Position numbers and translations under genes: made by a program
The notes under the pieces: model-generated
Told to the model about the DNA's origin: nothing
What the model saw: only the letters and a program-made list of their open reading frames with translations
The model's database searches: none
Shown: positions 16,153 through 25,911 of the stretch, in pieces
Layout of the letters: each line of letters starts with the position of its first letter
How positions within the stretch are numbered: position 1 is the first letter of the stretch
NCBI GenBank assembly: GCA_964588995.1
Contig: CAZPQM010000006.1
Span: 1-64,000, forward strand
Length of the DNA stretch: 64,000 nt
Source: CAZPQM01 sp964588995
Lineage (GTDB): Bacteria > Pseudomonadota > Alphaproteobacteria > Rickettsiales > UBA8987
Direction: 5' to 3'

Positions 16153-16644
16153 ATGCCCAGTTTTGACATCGTATCCAAAGTTGATCATCAGGAAATCGAT
16201 AATGCCGTGAATTCTGTTCGGCGTGAAATCGAGACGCGTTTCGATTTTAAGGGTGGGAATTCGTCTATCGAATGGAACGAAAGCGAGCATAACATCATCA
16301 TCCTCGCTGATGATAGCACGAAACACAAAGCCATGGTTGAGATGCTGAAAACGCACATCGTAAAACGCAAGCTTGACCCGAAAGTGCTGGATTTTAAAGG
16401 CCCGGAAGCTGCGAGTGGCAACATGGTGCGTGAACAGATCGCAATTAAGGAAGGCATTGGCGCGGATGAAGCAAAGAAAATTACCAAGTCGATCAAAGGG
16501 TCGAAACTAAAGGTGCAGGCGGCCATTCGCGGTGATGAACTCCGCATTACGGGGAAAAAACGCGATGACCTGCAGGCAGCGATTCAACACGTTAAAGAAA
16601 TGAATCTCGATACGCCGCTGCAATATATTAACTTCAGGGATTAA
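16153..16644 (+). CDS. yajQ: YajQ family nucleotide-binding protein
   Basis: A 163-residue protein with the full UPF0234/YajQ pattern: MPSFDIVSKVDHQEIDNAVN at the start, ETRFDFKGG, then KQAAIRGDELRITGKKRDDLQ-type repeats and a terminal PLQYINFRD. The family folds into two ferredoxin-like halves; some members bind cyclic di-GMP and act in regulation. AAGGAATTAAACC precedes the ATG. The gene is convergent with the AsmA gene, with only four bases between their stops. Confidence 0.95.
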   Translation: MPSFDIVSKVDHQEIDNAVNSVRREIETRFDFKGGNSSIEWNESEHNIIILADDSTKHKAMVEMLKTHIVKRKLDPKVLDFKGPEAASGNMVREQIAIKEGIGADEAKKITKSIKGSKLKVQAAIRGDELRITGKKRDDLQAAIQHVKEMNLDTPLQYINFRD

Positions 16645-16648
16645 GCTT

Positions 16649-19336
16649 CTAGCGGTAGAACCTTTCCGCCCAGTAGCGCTCTATACCTTTTCGGTCCCAG
16701 AATATTTGCGGTTGATCAATACTGCCTTCAATGTCCAAAGCAATGCCGATACTGCCTTGCCGACCAAGAGATACAGTCATAGGACTATTTACTCTGATTT
16801 CCCAGTCAGGCAAATCAAAGCTTGCATTTAGCTTAACTGAGCTTAGCATTTCATGCGGAAATTTCGCATTATGCAATGACATGATCCCGCGTTCTATGGT
16901 AAAAACTCCTGAAAAATACTTGAACTGCGTCAAACCAGAATGTAGAGCTTTATGCCCCCAGTAACGTACGGCCCTCACATCTTTAAGATTAGGTATTTTA
17001 CGCTGCAGCAATACAATGTCGAAACCGCGTACGGTTATATTGCGCGCTAATATATTGACCGTACCGCTCATTGATTCCACCCACTCCCGTTGCGAATTTC
17101 CACTCATGGAAAGGCTGGCACTCAAGCCAGAGTAACCATCAATATTTGTAAATCCAAATAATGTTTTCATTAAAGGACGAAGGTTCATATTAGGTGTCGA
17201 AAAAAAGAGATTCATATACATTGGACGAGTGGTGATATTACCATTTAACTCAAATGTACTGCCGAACATTGAACCTTTGGCTTCGGTAATTTCAATCTGC
17301 GATATACCCAGCTTTGCACGCAAAACCAGATTTTGCACTTTTGCATCCTTATAATAGTATTCATCCGCTCGCATGTTGAAACTACCCATATAAATGCCAA
17401 GATAATCCAGATAAATTTCATTATATGACCACCTATCGGAGATATTTTCACTTCGGGCAAGCTTAGGTTTATCGGGCACGGTAATGGGCAATAGCTCAAT
17501 AACATCCTGATGATAAAGCTTTTGCGTTGCCAGGCTGATATCAATAATGGGATCCAAATTACTTGTATTTAACCGCATGTTAGCGCGCACTATTCCTTCG
17601 CGGCTTGATTTCATCGAAACATCACGCATTTCAAGTACACCCGGAGTAATATCAAATACGAGGCTAGCATCCTCATAACGCTTGCTTCCGATAGTGGTTT
17701 GATCCAAGTGGAGAGAGAAAATAAACTGTGAAAGCACCGCATCGATATTACGAATATTATCAAAAAGAATAGTGTCAAAACCTTCTTGTGTTTCAGTTAC
17801 TCTTTCTCGCTTTGCCATCAGTTCGTTAAAATTCAAACTAGGTATGCGTAAAGCAGATTTAGCCACTCTACGCCCATCATCATAAAAACTATAATTTAAT
17901 TGGCCTACTGCACTTAACCCAGCTCCTTCTATATCTACCCGCCGGAAATACACTTGATTCGCGGTTTTTACATAACTGGATTTAATTTCAAAATCGTTAA
18001 AGACATTGCTATTAAGAAAAGAAGCATCCCAACCTAGCCAACTCATTATTTCCCAAGCATTTTCTCCCTCTATCTGAATACTGCCTGTGGTACTATTTTT
18101 GGCTGCATCAACTCGGGCGCTTAATATAAATTGTGACGAACCGGGCAAACCCTCTAAATTCATTTTATGCAGAGTAATACCATCTCTAAGCTCTGACTTA
18201 ACAAGAAATAAATCCACCGATTTTTTATTATAAATAAAGTCACTTACTAAGATATCATAGGTAAAATCGACATTATCAACAAAGGGGTAGACGGTTTTAA
18301 AAATGGAATAAGGCGTAATCTGCTCTTCCTGAATCAGCCCCTCCTGACGCTCCCGAAAGAGTTTATCAAAATCTGCATTTTCCGCTTTAATTGCTATAGC
18401 GCCTGATTTTGCTCCAGTTTCACCTTTAAATACATCAAGGCCAAAGCTCCCTGTAAGTTCTACTCCAGGCGCCGAAAAATCCATTTGGCTTAATTCCAAA
18501 TAGCGATTCTTATAAGAAAGCTGGCTTTTCAACGTTATTATTTGTTCAGCCGCATTGATATCACCTAAAAATGCCTGTAAGTATTTTTTAAAGGTGATAC
18601 TGGCTTGTATTGTGGGATCGGAGGACCAGTTTTTTATGCTTCCTTTGGCCTCGAACCGATCCTTCCCCACTGTAATATAAGCATCTAAGGGCGCACTATT
18701 ATCATTCGATAAATCACCGACCTTTACGTCATATTCAATAGGTGGCTGACCAATATCCCCATAGGAAACCCCGGTTAATTGATAGGGTCCGTAAAGGCTA
18801 TCAGCTTGCAAGGCTCCTTTGTCTAGTATAACATTGTATTTAAGAGGTTCTTCTCGAGTTCCCGTAATAATGTTTACGCTACCACTGAGAATCGTGACTT
18901 TGTTAAATACACCTTCATATTCTATTTTTTCGCGCTGCGATTCCACGTCAGCGCCTACATTCCAATTCGCTTCCTCGCCAAGGTATTTTTCAATATTAAT
19001 CTGAGGCTCAATCAATACCGCCTCATCAATAATATTCCGCCCTAATAGCAAGTCAAAGTAGGAATACCGCAAACTTAGCTCACTAATCGATATGATATTA
19101 GCAGCCAGATCGTCTCTTACATTTTCTAAATTAATACCGCGCGCTTTCAATGTAAGCTTAGGAAAAAAATCTAACTCTACACCACCTGTAATTTTCAGTT
19201 CATGGCCTGTATACTCAATCGCTTTTCTTTCTATGGAGGCTCGCAGCCCATCCCAATTGATTAAAGAATAGCCAAGGAATACAATCCCTACCATAAGCAG
19301 TACAAAGACGCTAACATACGTTATAATTTTTTTCAT
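16649..19336 (-). CDS. AsmA-family inner-membrane anchored protein
   Basis: About 895 residues. An N-terminal membrane helix (ITYVSVFVLLMVGIVFLGYS) is followed by NWDGLRASIERKAIEYTGHE, the AsmA hallmark, then a long beta-rich periplasmic part ending with the AsmA_2-like region (GLSASLSMSG to the C-terminus). Such proteins bridge the periplasm and are linked to phospholipid transport and outer-membrane integrity. The ATG at 19336 is preferred over 19426 because TAGGA lies 8 bases before it and the membrane helix then starts at residue 5. The gene seems poorer in GC than its neighbours. Confidence 0.88.
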   Translation of the reverse strand: MKKIITYVSVFVLLMVGIVFLGYSLINWDGLRASIERKAIEYTGHELKITGGVELDFFPKLTLKARGINLENVRDDLAANIISISELSLRYSYFDLLLGRNIIDEAVLIEPQINIEKYLGEEANWNVGADVESQREKIEYEGVFNKVTILSGSVNIITGTREEPLKYNVILDKGALQADSLYGPYQLTGVSYGDIGQPPIEYDVKVGDLSNDNSAPLDAYITVGKDRFEAKGSIKNWSSDPTIQASITFKKYLQAFLGDINAAEQIITLKSQLSYKNRYLELSQMDFSAPGVELTGSFGLDVFKGETGAKSGAIAIKAENADFDKLFRERQEGLIQEEQITPYSIFKTVYPFVDNVDFTYDILVSDFIYNKKSVDLFLVKSELRDGITLHKMNLEGLPGSSQFILSARVDAAKNSTTGSIQIEGENAWEIMSWLGWDASFLNSNVFNDFEIKSSYVKTANQVYFRRVDIEGAGLSAVGQLNYSFYDDGRRVAKSALRIPSLNFNELMAKRERVTETQEGFDTILFDNIRNIDAVLSQFIFSLHLDQTTIGSKRYEDASLVFDITPGVLEMRDVSMKSSREGIVRANMRLNTSNLDPIIDISLATQKLYHQDVIELLPITVPDKPKLARSENISDRWSYNEIYLDYLGIYMGSFNMRADEYYYKDAKVQNLVLRAKLGISQIEITEAKGSMFGSTFELNGNITTRPMYMNLFFSTPNMNLRPLMKTLFGFTNIDGYSGLSASLSMSGNSQREWVESMSGTVNILARNITVRGFDIVLLQRKIPNLKDVRAVRYWGHKALHSGLTQFKYFSGVFTIERGIMSLHNAKFPHEMLSSVKLNASFDLPDWEIRVNSPMTVSLGRQGSIGIALDIEGSIDQPQIFWDRKGIERYWAERFYR

Positions 19337-19521
19337 TTTAAATATCCTACCGAGGTTCAGGATAGCATAACTCCACACTTTTGTCAGGACTTTCCACCGC
19401 AAATCTACACTGAGCAATAAATACACTTATATTAGCTTCTTTCGTGACCTTAGCACCTCCTTTTGAACGCCGAAGAATGCGGTAAATTCTTTATATTTGT
19501 TTTTCAATAACTTCGGACTGA

Positions 19522-19567
19522 ACACCATATATAGGTATTTTTGCCACACGAGCCACTATATCTAGAT
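19522..19567 (+). promoter_or_regulatory. Tandem NrdR boxes upstream of nrdA
   Basis: ACACCATATATAGGT (19522-19536) and CCACTATATCTAGAT (19553-19567) both match the NrdR palindrome ACACTATATATAGTGT closely. Their starts are 31 bases apart, three helical turns, the spacing NrdR needs to bind both. NrdR represses ribonucleotide reductase genes when dATP is high. They lie about 150 bases before nrdA. The rest of the gap 19337-19714 shows no gene. Confidence 0.75.
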
Positions 19568-19714
19568 GAAAAATTTGGTTTAGTTATTTACTTCCGGGAA
19601 GGCTGTTGCTATGGTTAGCAACACGTGGAAGGGGATACAACCCAAGGGGTTTTGAGGTAAAATACGCTCAGGCTTAGCCCTTTATTGACGCTTAATTATT
19701 AGGGGACTGCTGGT

Positions 19715-21562
19715 ATGAATAAAGTCGAATTGAACATAGCACGAGACACCAAATTATCCGATTTCGGAAAAGCGGTTCTGCAGGATCGTTATTTGCTACC
19801 CGAAGAGTCCTATCAGGACATGTTCGCGCGTGTTTCAAATCATTTCGGCGATGATCCGGCACATGCGCAGCGCATTTACGACTATATCAGCAATCTATGG
19901 TTCATGCCGGCCACCCCGGTGCTTAGCAATGGCGGAACCACCCGTGGCATGCCAATTTCCTGCTTTTTAAATGAAACGGAGGATTCCTTAAACGGTATCG
20001 TCGATTTATGGACCGAGAATGTCTGGCTTGCCTCACGCGGCGGGGGGATTGGCAGCTACTGGGGCAATTTACGTTCCATCGGCGAAAAAGTCCGCGGCAA
20101 CGGTAAAACGTCCGGCGTTATTCCCTTTATGCGCGTGCAGGATTCGCTCACGCTGGCGATTTCACAAGGCTCTTTACGTCGTGGAAGCTCCGCCGTTTAC
20201 TTGCCGATCGACCATCCTGAAATTGAAGAATTTATCGAGATTCGTCGTCCGACCGGTGGTGATCCAAACCGCAAAGCACTCAACATTCACCATGGCGTTT
20301 CCATCACCGATGAGTTTATGAGGGCCGTGGAAAATGATGAGCCCTGGAGTCTCCGCAGCCCGAAAGACCGTTCTGTGGTGCGTCATATCAATGCGCGTGA
20401 ACTCTGGATTCGCCTGCTGACGGCTCGCGTTGAAACCGGCGAGCCCTATATGCTCTTTATTGATACGGTGAATCGCGCCATTCCGGAACATCATAAAAAG
20501 CTAGGGCTGAATGTTAAAACCTCAAACCTGTGTAGCGAAATCACACTACCAACCGGCTTTGACCACCTTAATAATTCGCGCACTGCGGTATGCTGCCTGT
20601 CTTCACTGAATCTGGAGACCTATGACGAATGGAAGGATAACCCGCTGTTTGTTAAAGATATTATGCGTTTTCTGGATAATGTATTACAGGATTTTATCGA
20701 TAATGCACCTCCGGGTATGGAACGTGCGACCTACTCCGCTATGCGTGAGCGCAGCGTAGGGCTCGGCGTGATGGGTTTCCATTCGTACCTGCAATCCAAG
20801 CGTATTCCGATGGAATCCGTCATGGCCAAGGTGTGGAATAAGAAAATATTTGAGCATCTCAAACAGGAGGTGGATGAAGCCAGTCAGGAACTCGCCGAGG
20901 AGCGTGGGCCTTGCCCCGATGCGGCCGAAGTTGGTGTTATGGAGCGCTTCTCAAACAAGATGGCGATTGCACCGACGGCCTCGATTTCGATCATTGCAGG
21001 CAACTCTTCACCCGGTATTGAGCCTTACGCCGCGAATGTTTTCGTACAAAAAACACTCACCGGCTCCTTTACTGTGCGCAATAAGCACCTGAAGCGCCTG
21101 CTGGAAGAAAAAGGGCAGGATAATGAAGATGTCTGGTCGTCCATCGCCACGCGTGAAGGTTCCGTGCAGCATCTGGATTTTCTGACGCAGGACGAGAAGG
21201 ACGTTTTCAAAACGGCGCCGGAAATTGATCAGATGTGGATGATCGAACATGCGGCTGACCGTGCGCCCTTTATCTGTCAGGCGCAGTCGCTGAATGTCTT
21301 CCTAGCCGGTAATGTGCATAAAAAACGCCTGCATGATGTGCATTTTCAGGCATGGAAAAAGGGCGTTAAAAGCCTGTATTATTGCCGCTCAACTTCGGTA
21401 CAGCGTGCCGAGAAAGCACATGAGGCGATGGGCAATGTCCGCGAGAAAGAACAGCAGCAGCTGGATCTTGATCTACAGCCCGGCCAAAAGCGTAAAAAAA
21501 TGACCGAAAAGCCCGTCACGCCGGAGCCGAATACTTACGAAGAATGTCTGGCTTGCCAGTAG
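19715..21562 (+). CDS. nrdA: Class I ribonucleotide reductase, large subunit
   Basis: A 615-residue catalytic subunit that reduces ribonucleotides to deoxyribonucleotides with NrdB. Active-site residues are visible: Cys83 in ISCF, Asn271-Leu-Cys273-Ser-Glu275 (thiyl radical Cys273), Cys293/294, and the C-terminal reducing pair Cys611-x-x-Cys614. The radical-transfer Tyr pair is in SLYYCRS. No N-terminal ATP-cone precedes the core, so overall dATP inhibition by this domain is absent, making NrdR control more important. AGGGG precedes the ATG. A toxin-antitoxin pair separates it from nrdB. Confidence 0.96.
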   Translation: MNKVELNIARDTKLSDFGKAVLQDRYLLPEESYQDMFARVSNHFGDDPAHAQRIYDYISNLWFMPATPVLSNGGTTRGMPISCFLNETEDSLNGIVDLWTENVWLASRGGGIGSYWGNLRSIGEKVRGNGKTSGVIPFMRVQDSLTLAISQGSLRRGSSAVYLPIDHPEIEEFIEIRRPTGGDPNRKALNIHHGVSITDEFMRAVENDEPWSLRSPKDRSVVRHINARELWIRLLTARVETGEPYMLFIDTVNRAIPEHHKKLGLNVKTSNLCSEITLPTGFDHLNNSRTAVCCLSSLNLETYDEWKDNPLFVKDIMRFLDNVLQDFIDNAPPGMERATYSAMRERSVGLGVMGFHSYLQSKRIPMESVMAKVWNKKIFEHLKQEVDEASQELAEERGPCPDAAEVGVMERFSNKMAIAPTASISIIAGNSSPGIEPYAANVFVQKTLTGSFTVRNKHLKRLLEEKGQDNEDVWSSIATREGSVQHLDFLTQDEKDVFKTAPEIDQMWMIEHAADRAPFICQAQSLNVFLAGNVHKKRLHDVHFQAWKKGVKSLYYCRSTSVQRAEKAHEAMGNVREKEQQQLDLDLQPGQKRKKMTEKPVTPEPNTYEECLACQ

Positions 21563-21565
21563 CTT

Positions 21566-21856
21566 ATGGACTTAGATACCCTCCGAAGCGAATATCGTGA
21601 TGCTATTTTAGCCATTACCCAAAAATATGGCGCGGATAATGTGCGCGTGTTCGGTTCGGTGGCGCGCGGGGAGGCAGGGCCGGATAGTGATGTGGATTTA
21701 CTGGTACATATGCGACCCGGAAGCAGCCTCTTTGATCTTGGCGGCATCTATTCCGAGTTAACCACCTTGCTACATTGCAAGGTTGATATTGTATCGGAAA
21801 AAGCAGTGAGCCCCCGGCTGAAGGATGCCATATTCAAAGAAGCAACGGCGTTATGA
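21566..21856 (+). CDS. mntA: MntA-type minimal nucleotidyltransferase antitoxin
   Basis: A 96-residue protein with the exact GSX10DXD motif: Gly30-Ser31 and Asp42-Val-Asp44, in the setting VRVFGSVARGEAGPDSDVD. In studied MntA/HepT pairs the enzyme transfers AMP units to the HepT toxin and silences it. The start lies 3 bases after the nrdA stop, and its end overlaps the next start codon as ATGA, so all three genes are probably on one transcript. The DXD and Gly-Ser residues are intact, so it should be active. Confidence 0.9.
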   Translation: MDLDTLRSEYRDAILAITQKYGADNVRVFGSVARGEAGPDSDVDLLVHMRPGSSLFDLGGIYSELTTLLHCKVDIVSEKAVSPRLKDAIFKEATAL

Positions 21857-22176
21857 CAACCTCGGACGAAAAGCGCCTAGAGCATATCTATGACGCAATT
21901 TGCGTTATTGATGAATATGTGAATGAATATGGTTTGGATGCTAAGCATAATTTGGATGCGTGTATTCGCTATCTTATGATCATCGGCGAGGCCGCAAACC
22001 ATTTAAGTCTTGAAACAAAACAGGCTACCCCGCATATTGAATGGCCAAAAATCATAGGAATGCGGCACTTTTTGATCCATGAGTATCACCACGTAGACTA
22101 TGACTTAGTGCGTGCTGTACTGCAAAACGAAATAATAGAGCTTAAGAATGCTATTTTGCAGGTAATCGCTCCGTAA
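21853..22176 (+). CDS. hepT: HepT-type HEPN ribonuclease toxin
   Basis: A 107-residue DUF86 protein, all helical. The HEPN motif RX4HXY is complete: Arg71, His76 and Tyr78, within GMRHFLIHEYHHVD. The earlier RYLMIIGEAANHLS helix is also characteristic. HepT toxins cut RNA, with tRNA reported as a target, and are silenced when MntA AMPylates the Tyr of this motif. The toxin follows the antitoxin with a 4-base overlap and sits 47 bases before nrdB. All catalytic residues are kept, so the pair looks functional. Confidence 0.9.
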   Translation: MTTSDEKRLEHIYDAICVIDEYVNEYGLDAKHNLDACIRYLMIIGEAANHLSLETKQATPHIEWPKIIGMRHFLIHEYHHVDYDLVRAVLQNEIIELKNAILQVIAP

Positions 22177-22223
22177 AATAGACGAATATGAACAGTGACC
22201 GATAACAAGCAGGAGGAACCATT

Positions 22224-23186
22224 ATGAGCTTACTCAAAGCCGATCCGATTTTTAAGCCGTTCAACTACCCCTGGGCCTATGAGGCGTGGCTCACGCAGCA
22301 GCGCATTCACTGGCTTCCTGAAGAAGTGCCGATGGGGGACGACGTGAAGGACTGGCAACACGAGCTGACCCCGGAAGAAAAGCACCTCCTGACGCAGATT
22401 TTCCGCTTTTTCACGCAGGCCGATATCGAAGTGAATAATTGCTATATGAAGCATTACACCCGCGTGTTTGAACCGACCGAGGTGCAGATGATGCTCGCCG
22501 CGTTCTCGAACATGGAGACGATTCACATCGCCGCTTATAGCCATCTGATTGAAACGATTGGCATGCCGGAAACCACCTATTCCGAATTTCTGAAATACAA
22601 GGAAATGAAAGATAAATACGACTACATGCAGCAATTCGGTGTGGAAACGAAAGAAGATATCGCGACCACACTTGCGGCCTTTGGCGGCTTTACCGAGGGA
22701 CTGCAGCTCTTTGCCTCCTTTGCTATTCTGATGAACTTCCCACGCTTCGGCAAAATGAAAGGCATGGGGCAGATTGTCAGCTGGTCCGTGCGCGATGAAA
22801 CGCTGCACACCAACTCGATCATCCGCTTGTATCATACCTTCCTGCGCGAGAATGAGGATATTGATGTCGATAAGCTGCAGAAGCGCCTCTATGCCATCTG
22901 CGATACCATCGTAACGCATGAGGATGCGTTTATTGACCTTGCCTTTAATATCGAAGGCTCGATTCAGGGGCTTTCCAGCCATGAAGTGAAGGAATATATC
23001 CGCTACATTGCCGATCGCCGCCTCCTGCAACTGGATATGCAGCCTATGTACGGCAACGCGAAAAATCCGCTTCCCTGGCTGGATGAAATCCTTAACGGGG
23101 TCGAGCATACCAATTTCTTCGAAAACCGGGTGACGGAATATACCCGCGCCGCTACGCAGGGAAGCTGGGAAGAGGTGTGGAGTTAG
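22224..23186 (+). CDS. nrdB: Class I ribonucleotide reductase, small subunit
   Basis: A 320-residue radical-generating subunit. The iron ligands follow the NrdB spacing: Asp67, Glu98, His101, Glu158, Glu192 and His195, and the radical Tyr105 follows His101 by four residues as in the Escherichia coli enzyme. This supports a Tyr-radical class Ia-type protein. A strong ribosome site (AGGAGG) lies before the ATG, consistent with the need for stoichiometric synthesis after the intervening toxin-antitoxin genes. The C-terminal peptide that docks on NrdA (TQGSWEEVWS) is present. Confidence 0.96.
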   Translation: MSLLKADPIFKPFNYPWAYEAWLTQQRIHWLPEEVPMGDDVKDWQHELTPEEKHLLTQIFRFFTQADIEVNNCYMKHYTRVFEPTEVQMMLAAFSNMETIHIAAYSHLIETIGMPETTYSEFLKYKEMKDKYDYMQQFGVETKEDIATTLAAFGGFTEGLQLFASFAILMNFPRFGKMKGMGQIVSWSVRDETLHTNSIIRLYHTFLRENEDIDVDKLQKRLYAICDTIVTHEDAFIDLAFNIEGSIQGLSSHEVKEYIRYIADRRLLQLDMQPMYGNAKNPLPWLDEILNGVEHTNFFENRVTEYTRAATQGSWEEVWS

Positions 23187-23255
23187 GTGGGGTGATGTGT
23201 AGATGATTCGATGATTGAACTTTTTTCGAATTATCTACTCATCCAATCATCAAAA

Positions 23256-23939
23256 TTACCGCTGCAATTCCTGCGACTGCGAGTGCTCCTGCGCTTGGCG
23301 GAGCATTTCGGTGAAGGTCTTGCGTTGCACGTTGATCAGGCGTTTTTTCGCACCGAATACGGCCGGTGCCACTTTCTCGATATTGCTGATCAGCCCGATC
23401 ACTTCAAGCGCTTTACCGACGAGTAGATTATGAATCCCCAAATCCCGCACCGCCTGAATGATCAGCGCAAAATCAGGGATGCGATCTGCATGGGATTCTA
23501 ACTTATCCAGCGCTTCCGCTCGTTTGATTTCGTCAATCTGCTGCAGCAGTTTTTCAAGCACCTTACCCTGCTTATATTTGGCTTTTTTCACCATGTGCTG
23601 CTCCTGCTCATTGCCCAGTTCATCAGGGATTTTATCCACCTCCTCCAAAAACTGCACAATGGCCTCAAAAATATTCCGTACTGAGGATTCGACCCGCTTC
23701 GTGATCTTTTTATTCACCTTTTCATCATTTTCAACAAAATCCAGATAGGCTTCGGAAAGCTCATCGGCGGACTCCTGAACCTGTCTCACCACCGGCTCAA
23801 TCAGCGTCAACTGCAATTCGACATGTACCTGTTGCTGATTTTCAATCGCCGTAATCACATCATCGGCAAGATCAAAATAGCGCAGGATTTCATCATGAAA
23901 ATCTGCGTGATCGTCCGTAGTTTTTAATAATGCGCCCAT
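23256..23939 (-). CDS. DUF47 (PhoU-like) protein
   Basis: A 227-residue all-helical protein of the DUF47/TIGR00153 type, with DHADFHDEILRYFDLADDV near the start and repeated charged helices. Relatives are usually encoded beside a PiT phosphate transporter and are thought to modulate it. Here no transporter gene adjoins it; the neighbours are nrdB (convergent) and glmS. The function in phosphate control is therefore inferred from family only. The C-terminal end (LRQAQEHSQSQELQR) is Gln-rich. Confidence 0.85.
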   Translation of the reverse strand: MGALLKTTDDHADFHDEILRYFDLADDVITAIENQQQVHVELQLTLIEPVVRQVQESADELSEAYLDFVENDEKVNKKITKRVESSVRNIFEAIVQFLEEVDKIPDELGNEQEQHMVKKAKYKQGKVLEKLLQQIDEIKRAEALDKLESHADRIPDFALIIQAVRDLGIHNLLVGKALEVIGLISNIEKVAPAVFGAKKRLINVQRKTFTEMLRQAQEHSQSQELQR

Positions 23940-24066
23940 ATAGCCCTCAGCTTGTCATATTTTTACTTTAAGTAGAATACAGGATAAATGTTAATATATC
24001 GTTAACGAAAGAAAGAAAAAGCACTCCAGCATCAACGTGGATACCTTTTGCAGGTTCTTATCTTCC

Positions 24067-25911
24067 CTACTCTACCGTCACGCTTTTTGCTAAGTTCCTC
24101 GGTTGATCGACATCCGTGCCCTTCGCCACTGCCACATGGTACGCCAGTAGCTGGATTGGGATTGCATAGAGGATGGGGGTTACGAACGGCGCGGCATCAG
24201 GTAGTATAATAGCCTCTTCCGTCACATCGTCCAGACTTTCCACGCCTTTTTCGTCACTGAGAACGATCATACGCCCGCCGCGCGCCGCGACTTCGCGGAT
24301 GTTAGACGCTGTTTTCTCAAATAGATGATCCGCCGGCGCAATACACACCACCGGCACCTCCTCATCGACCAGCGCAATCGGCCCATGCTTCAGCTCACCC
24401 GCCGCGGCAGCTTCCGCATGGATGTAGCTGATTTCCTTTAGTTTTAACGCGCCCTCGAGCGCCAGACCGTAGGAAATACCCCGGCCGATATACAGAATAT
24501 CTCTCGCATGCACCACATCCTGAGCGAGATTCTTGATCGCCTCATCATGATTTAGCACCTCCGCCATACGGGATGGAATTTCCGAGAGCGAATGCGTAAA
24601 CTGACGCACATCCCTGGCTTCAAGTAAGCCGCGCGCCTTACCGAGCGCAATGATAAAACAGGCCAGCGTCGCCAGTTGCGCGGTAAAGGCCTTAGTGGAT
24701 GCCACGCCGATTTCCGGTCCGCAATAAATCGGCAATACGGCATCGGCCTCGCGCGCCATCGTGCTTTCCGTCACATTGACAATTGCAATGGTTTTCAGGC
24801 CTTTAGATTTAGCATAACGCATTGCCGCGAGCGTGTCGGCCGTTTCTCCGCTTTGCGAAATGAAAAGCGCCGCATCCCCCGGCTTCGCCCCCAAAAGCGA
24901 ATTGCGGTAGCGGAATTCGGACGCCACATCAATATCGACCGGCACTTGCGCCGCCTCCTCCGCCCAGTATTTTGCAATAAACCCGGCATAGTAAGACGTT
25001 CCGCACGCAACGATTGTTAAGCGGCTAACCTCTTCGAGCGCAAAAGGCAGGTTCGGCAGATTAATCTCCCCCTGCACCGCATTCAGATAGGCGCGGAACA
25101 CATCACCGATGACGCTTGGCTGCTCATAGATCTCTTTCAGCATGAAATGGCGGTAATTTTCTTTCCCGATACTTAAGGTGGAGGCAGACGCGATCACCCG
25201 ATCCCGCTTAACTTCATGGCCAGATGCGTCGAAAAACCGTACCGGCTTGCCACGCTGCAATAAGGCGACATCACCGTCCTGCAAATAGGTGAGGTGGTTA
25301 GTCATCGCGGCCAGAGCCATTGCATCCGAACCGAGATAGAGTTCCCCTTCGCGTTTCTCCACACCATACCCCACAGCGAGCGGAGAACCTTGCCGCACCG
25401 CAATCAGTGTTTCGTCATCCCCTGCAAACATAATGCCAAGCGCATAAGCGCCTTCCAGCCGATTTACGGTGGATTGTACTGCCTCGAGTTTGCCCTGACC
25501 CTGCAAAAGGCAATGGGTGATAAGCAGCGGGATCACTTCCGTATCGGTCTCGGTTTCGAGCGTGTAGCCGTCACTTTCCAGCGCCTTCCGCAACTCGCGG
25601 AAATTCTCGATAATGCCGTTATGCACGACCGCCACCTTTTCAGTCGCATGAGGATGCGCGTTTTCGGCAATCGGCGCACCATGTGTCGCCCAGCGCGTAT
25701 GCGCTATGCCAATCGCACCGTCATGCGCCGCATCCTCAAGTGCGTGCTCCAGATTGGCGATTTTTCCCTTGGCACGGCTGCGGGTGATTTCTCCTTGTTC
25801 CAGCGTGGCAATCCCTGCTGAGTCATAGCCGCGATATTCCAGCCGCTTCAGCCCGTCCATTAAATCATCACTTACGCTGCGTGTTGCAACTATGCCTACA
25901 ATTCCGCACAT
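24067..25911 (-). CDS. glmS: Glutamine-fructose-6-phosphate aminotransferase
   Basis: A 614-residue enzyme that makes glucosamine-6-phosphate, the first step to UDP-GlcNAc for cell wall and lipid A. The N-terminal glutaminase domain starts with the nucleophile Cys2 (MCGIVGIVATR) and has EYRGYDSAG and HTRWATHG. Two SIS sugar-isomerase domains follow (CGTSYYAGF; GRGISYGLALEGALKLKEIS). The C-terminal DVDQPRNLAKSVTVE is complete. No glmS ribozyme is seen upstream. The next gene on the same strand is ribE, about 90 bases away. Confidence 0.97.
   Translation of the reverse strand: MCGIVGIVATRSVSDDLMDGLKRLEYRGYDSAGIATLEQGEITRSRAKGKIANLEHALEDAAHDGAIGIAHTRWATHGAPIAENAHPHATEKVAVVHNGIIENFRELRKALESDGYTLETETDTEVIPLLITHCLLQGQGKLEAVQSTVNRLEGAYALGIMFAGDDETLIAVRQGSPLAVGYGVEKREGELYLGSDAMALAAMTNHLTYLQDGDVALLQRGKPVRFFDASGHEVKRDRVIASASTLSIGKENYRHFMLKEIYEQPSVIGDVFRAYLNAVQGEINLPNLPFALEEVSRLTIVACGTSYYAGFIAKYWAEEAAQVPVDIDVASEFRYRNSLLGAKPGDAALFISQSGETADTLAAMRYAKSKGLKTIAIVNVTESTMAREADAVLPIYCGPEIGVASTKAFTAQLATLACFIIALGKARGLLEARDVRQFTHSLSEIPSRMAEVLNHDEAIKNLAQDVVHARDILYIGRGISYGLALEGALKLKEISYIHAEAAAAGELKHGPIALVDEEVPVVCIAPADHLFEKTASNIREVAARGGRMIVLSDEKGVESLDDVTEEAIILPDAAPFVTPILYAIPIQLLAYHVAVAKGTDVDQPRNLAKSVTVE

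Noticed and set aside
22230..23108. 292-residue open frame antisense to nrdB
   Set aside because: The NrdB frame has every metal ligand; the antisense frame has no ribosome site or recognisable motif.
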